Positions 63,589-64,000 of a stretch of DNA of 64,000 bases are shown piece after piece. Positions within the stretch are counted from its first letter, which is position 1, and each line of letters begins with the position of its first letter. Source of the DNA: Dermatophilus congolensis (GTDB lineage Bacteria; Actinomycetota; Actinomycetes; Actinomycetales; Dermatophilaceae); contig NZ_LT906453.1 in NCBI RefSeq assembly GCF_900187045.1, positions 1-64,000 on the forward strand. Direction: 5' to 3'. A program made the position numbers and the translations under genes. The notes under the pieces are model-generated. The model searched no databases. It was not told where the DNA came from and worked only from the letters and a program-made list of their open reading frames with translations.

Positions 63589-64000
63589 GTGGTGTTCTCC
63601 CTTGTGTCCTCCCAGGGTGCCCGGGGTGGGCAGCCGGGTTTGGTCGTGTATCAGAACAGTTGGGAAGGCAGATAGGGGCAAGGAGGGCACACGGGTTTGG
63701 GGAAATTTTGACTGATTGAGGGGGGTGTTCTGGGGCGGGTTATACGTGTTCGTTGGATGGGCACAGCTGTGACCTCAGTAGCGTTATTGCTGTGAAGAAT
63801 TAGTCGGGTGGGCGAGTATTTTGTTTTCTTAATAGTTTTCGCGTCATGAGCTTTGTATCGAGTTCACGGCGTTGAAATGATCCGCGACACAGTCGAACAT
63901 TCTCGACAGCTTTGTTTACCCTGCTAAACAAATAAACCCATGTGTTTTTGCTCTTTACACCCGTGGGTCATCCCCACGAAGCTGCACGACATCTCACAGG
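63589..64000. other. Upstream region of the helicase, no gene seen
   Basis: About 410 bases at the window edge, AT-richer from 63700 on. It should hold the helicase promoter. No open frame with coding features or RNA gene recognised; the next gene lies beyond the window. Confidence 0.5.

Noticed and set aside
1-64000. CRISPR arrays, tRNA or rRNA genes, insertion sequences
   Set aside because: Intergenic regions were read for regular repeats, tRNA-like cloverleaf ends and transposase motifs; none was convincing.

Overview
The window reads as a contiguous piece of chromosome from a moderately GC-rich actinobacterium. Evidence is the dnaK-grpE-dnaJ-hspR heat-shock operon with HspR-box (HAIR) sites, strong G/C third-position bias, frequent GTG starts, a TQXA thioester surface protein and a GndA-type gnd. 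A chemotaxis receptor and two c-di-GMP enzymes suggest a motile or developmentally complex member. A Micrococcales/Dermatophilaceae-like host is my best guess, but it is inference; there is no rRNA or other taxonomic marker here. I found no tRNA, rRNA, CRISPR array, insertion sequence or prophage.

Layout. 1-3036: thiamine salvage/synthesis operon thiM-thiE-thiD-tenA (+). 3141-11298 (all -): TQXA surface protein, CycA-like amino-acid permease, secreted subtilase, and clpB with an upstream HAIR-like site. 11529-14640: small membrane proteins, metA and a nitroreductase. 14796-17005: divergent DeoR regulator and DUF1479 oxygenase-like gene. 17014-22918: a tight dmsA-dmsB-dmsC-torD-ferredoxin operon (-) for anaerobic S-/N-oxide respiration. 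23206-26890: gnd and an orphan chemoreceptor. 26996-29821: an Asp-nucleophile alpha/beta hydrolase, a TetR regulator and a divergent DUF418 membrane protein with a palindromic operator between the last two. 29774-34230: the HspR heat-shock operon. 34601-36224: SmtB/NmtR-like metal sensor plus MFS transporter.

36384-38171: a lone membrane/HTH protein with vague SpdB/DUF2637 features, then about 800 bp without a supportable gene. 38172-42817: lipoprotein polysaccharide deacetylase, YkvI-like transporter, ABC1/UbiB kinase. 42899-49984: two GGDEF-EAL membrane proteins facing each other around a secreted PIG-L deacetylase and a HIBADH-family oxidoreductase; the first GGDEF-EAL gene is frameshifted. 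50059-56090: BrnQ, a frameshifted YihY, YaaA, GtrA, a hypothetical protein and an AGCS symporter. 56199-57538: two translationally adjacent secreted proteins of unknown function. 57923-60024: ugd, a YvlD-type membrane protein and a TM2 protein. 60064-63588: a compact DUF4011-type helicase-nuclease.

Working together: HspR, the three HAIR-like sites and the clpB/dnaK genes form one visible regulon, and ClpB and DnaK share the same acidic C-terminal tail. Both frameshifted genes (42899-45204 and 51446-52499) are broken by one-base indels in 5-nt homopolymers, so sequencing error must be excluded. Uptake systems (CycA-, BrnQ-, AGCS-like) and secreted hydrolases fit a host- or protein-rich niche. 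No single unmistakably new system stands out. The best candidates for follow-up are the secreted pair at 56199-57538, the anchorless TQXA protein, the extra Fe-S protein of the DMSO reductase operon and the compact helicase-nuclease.
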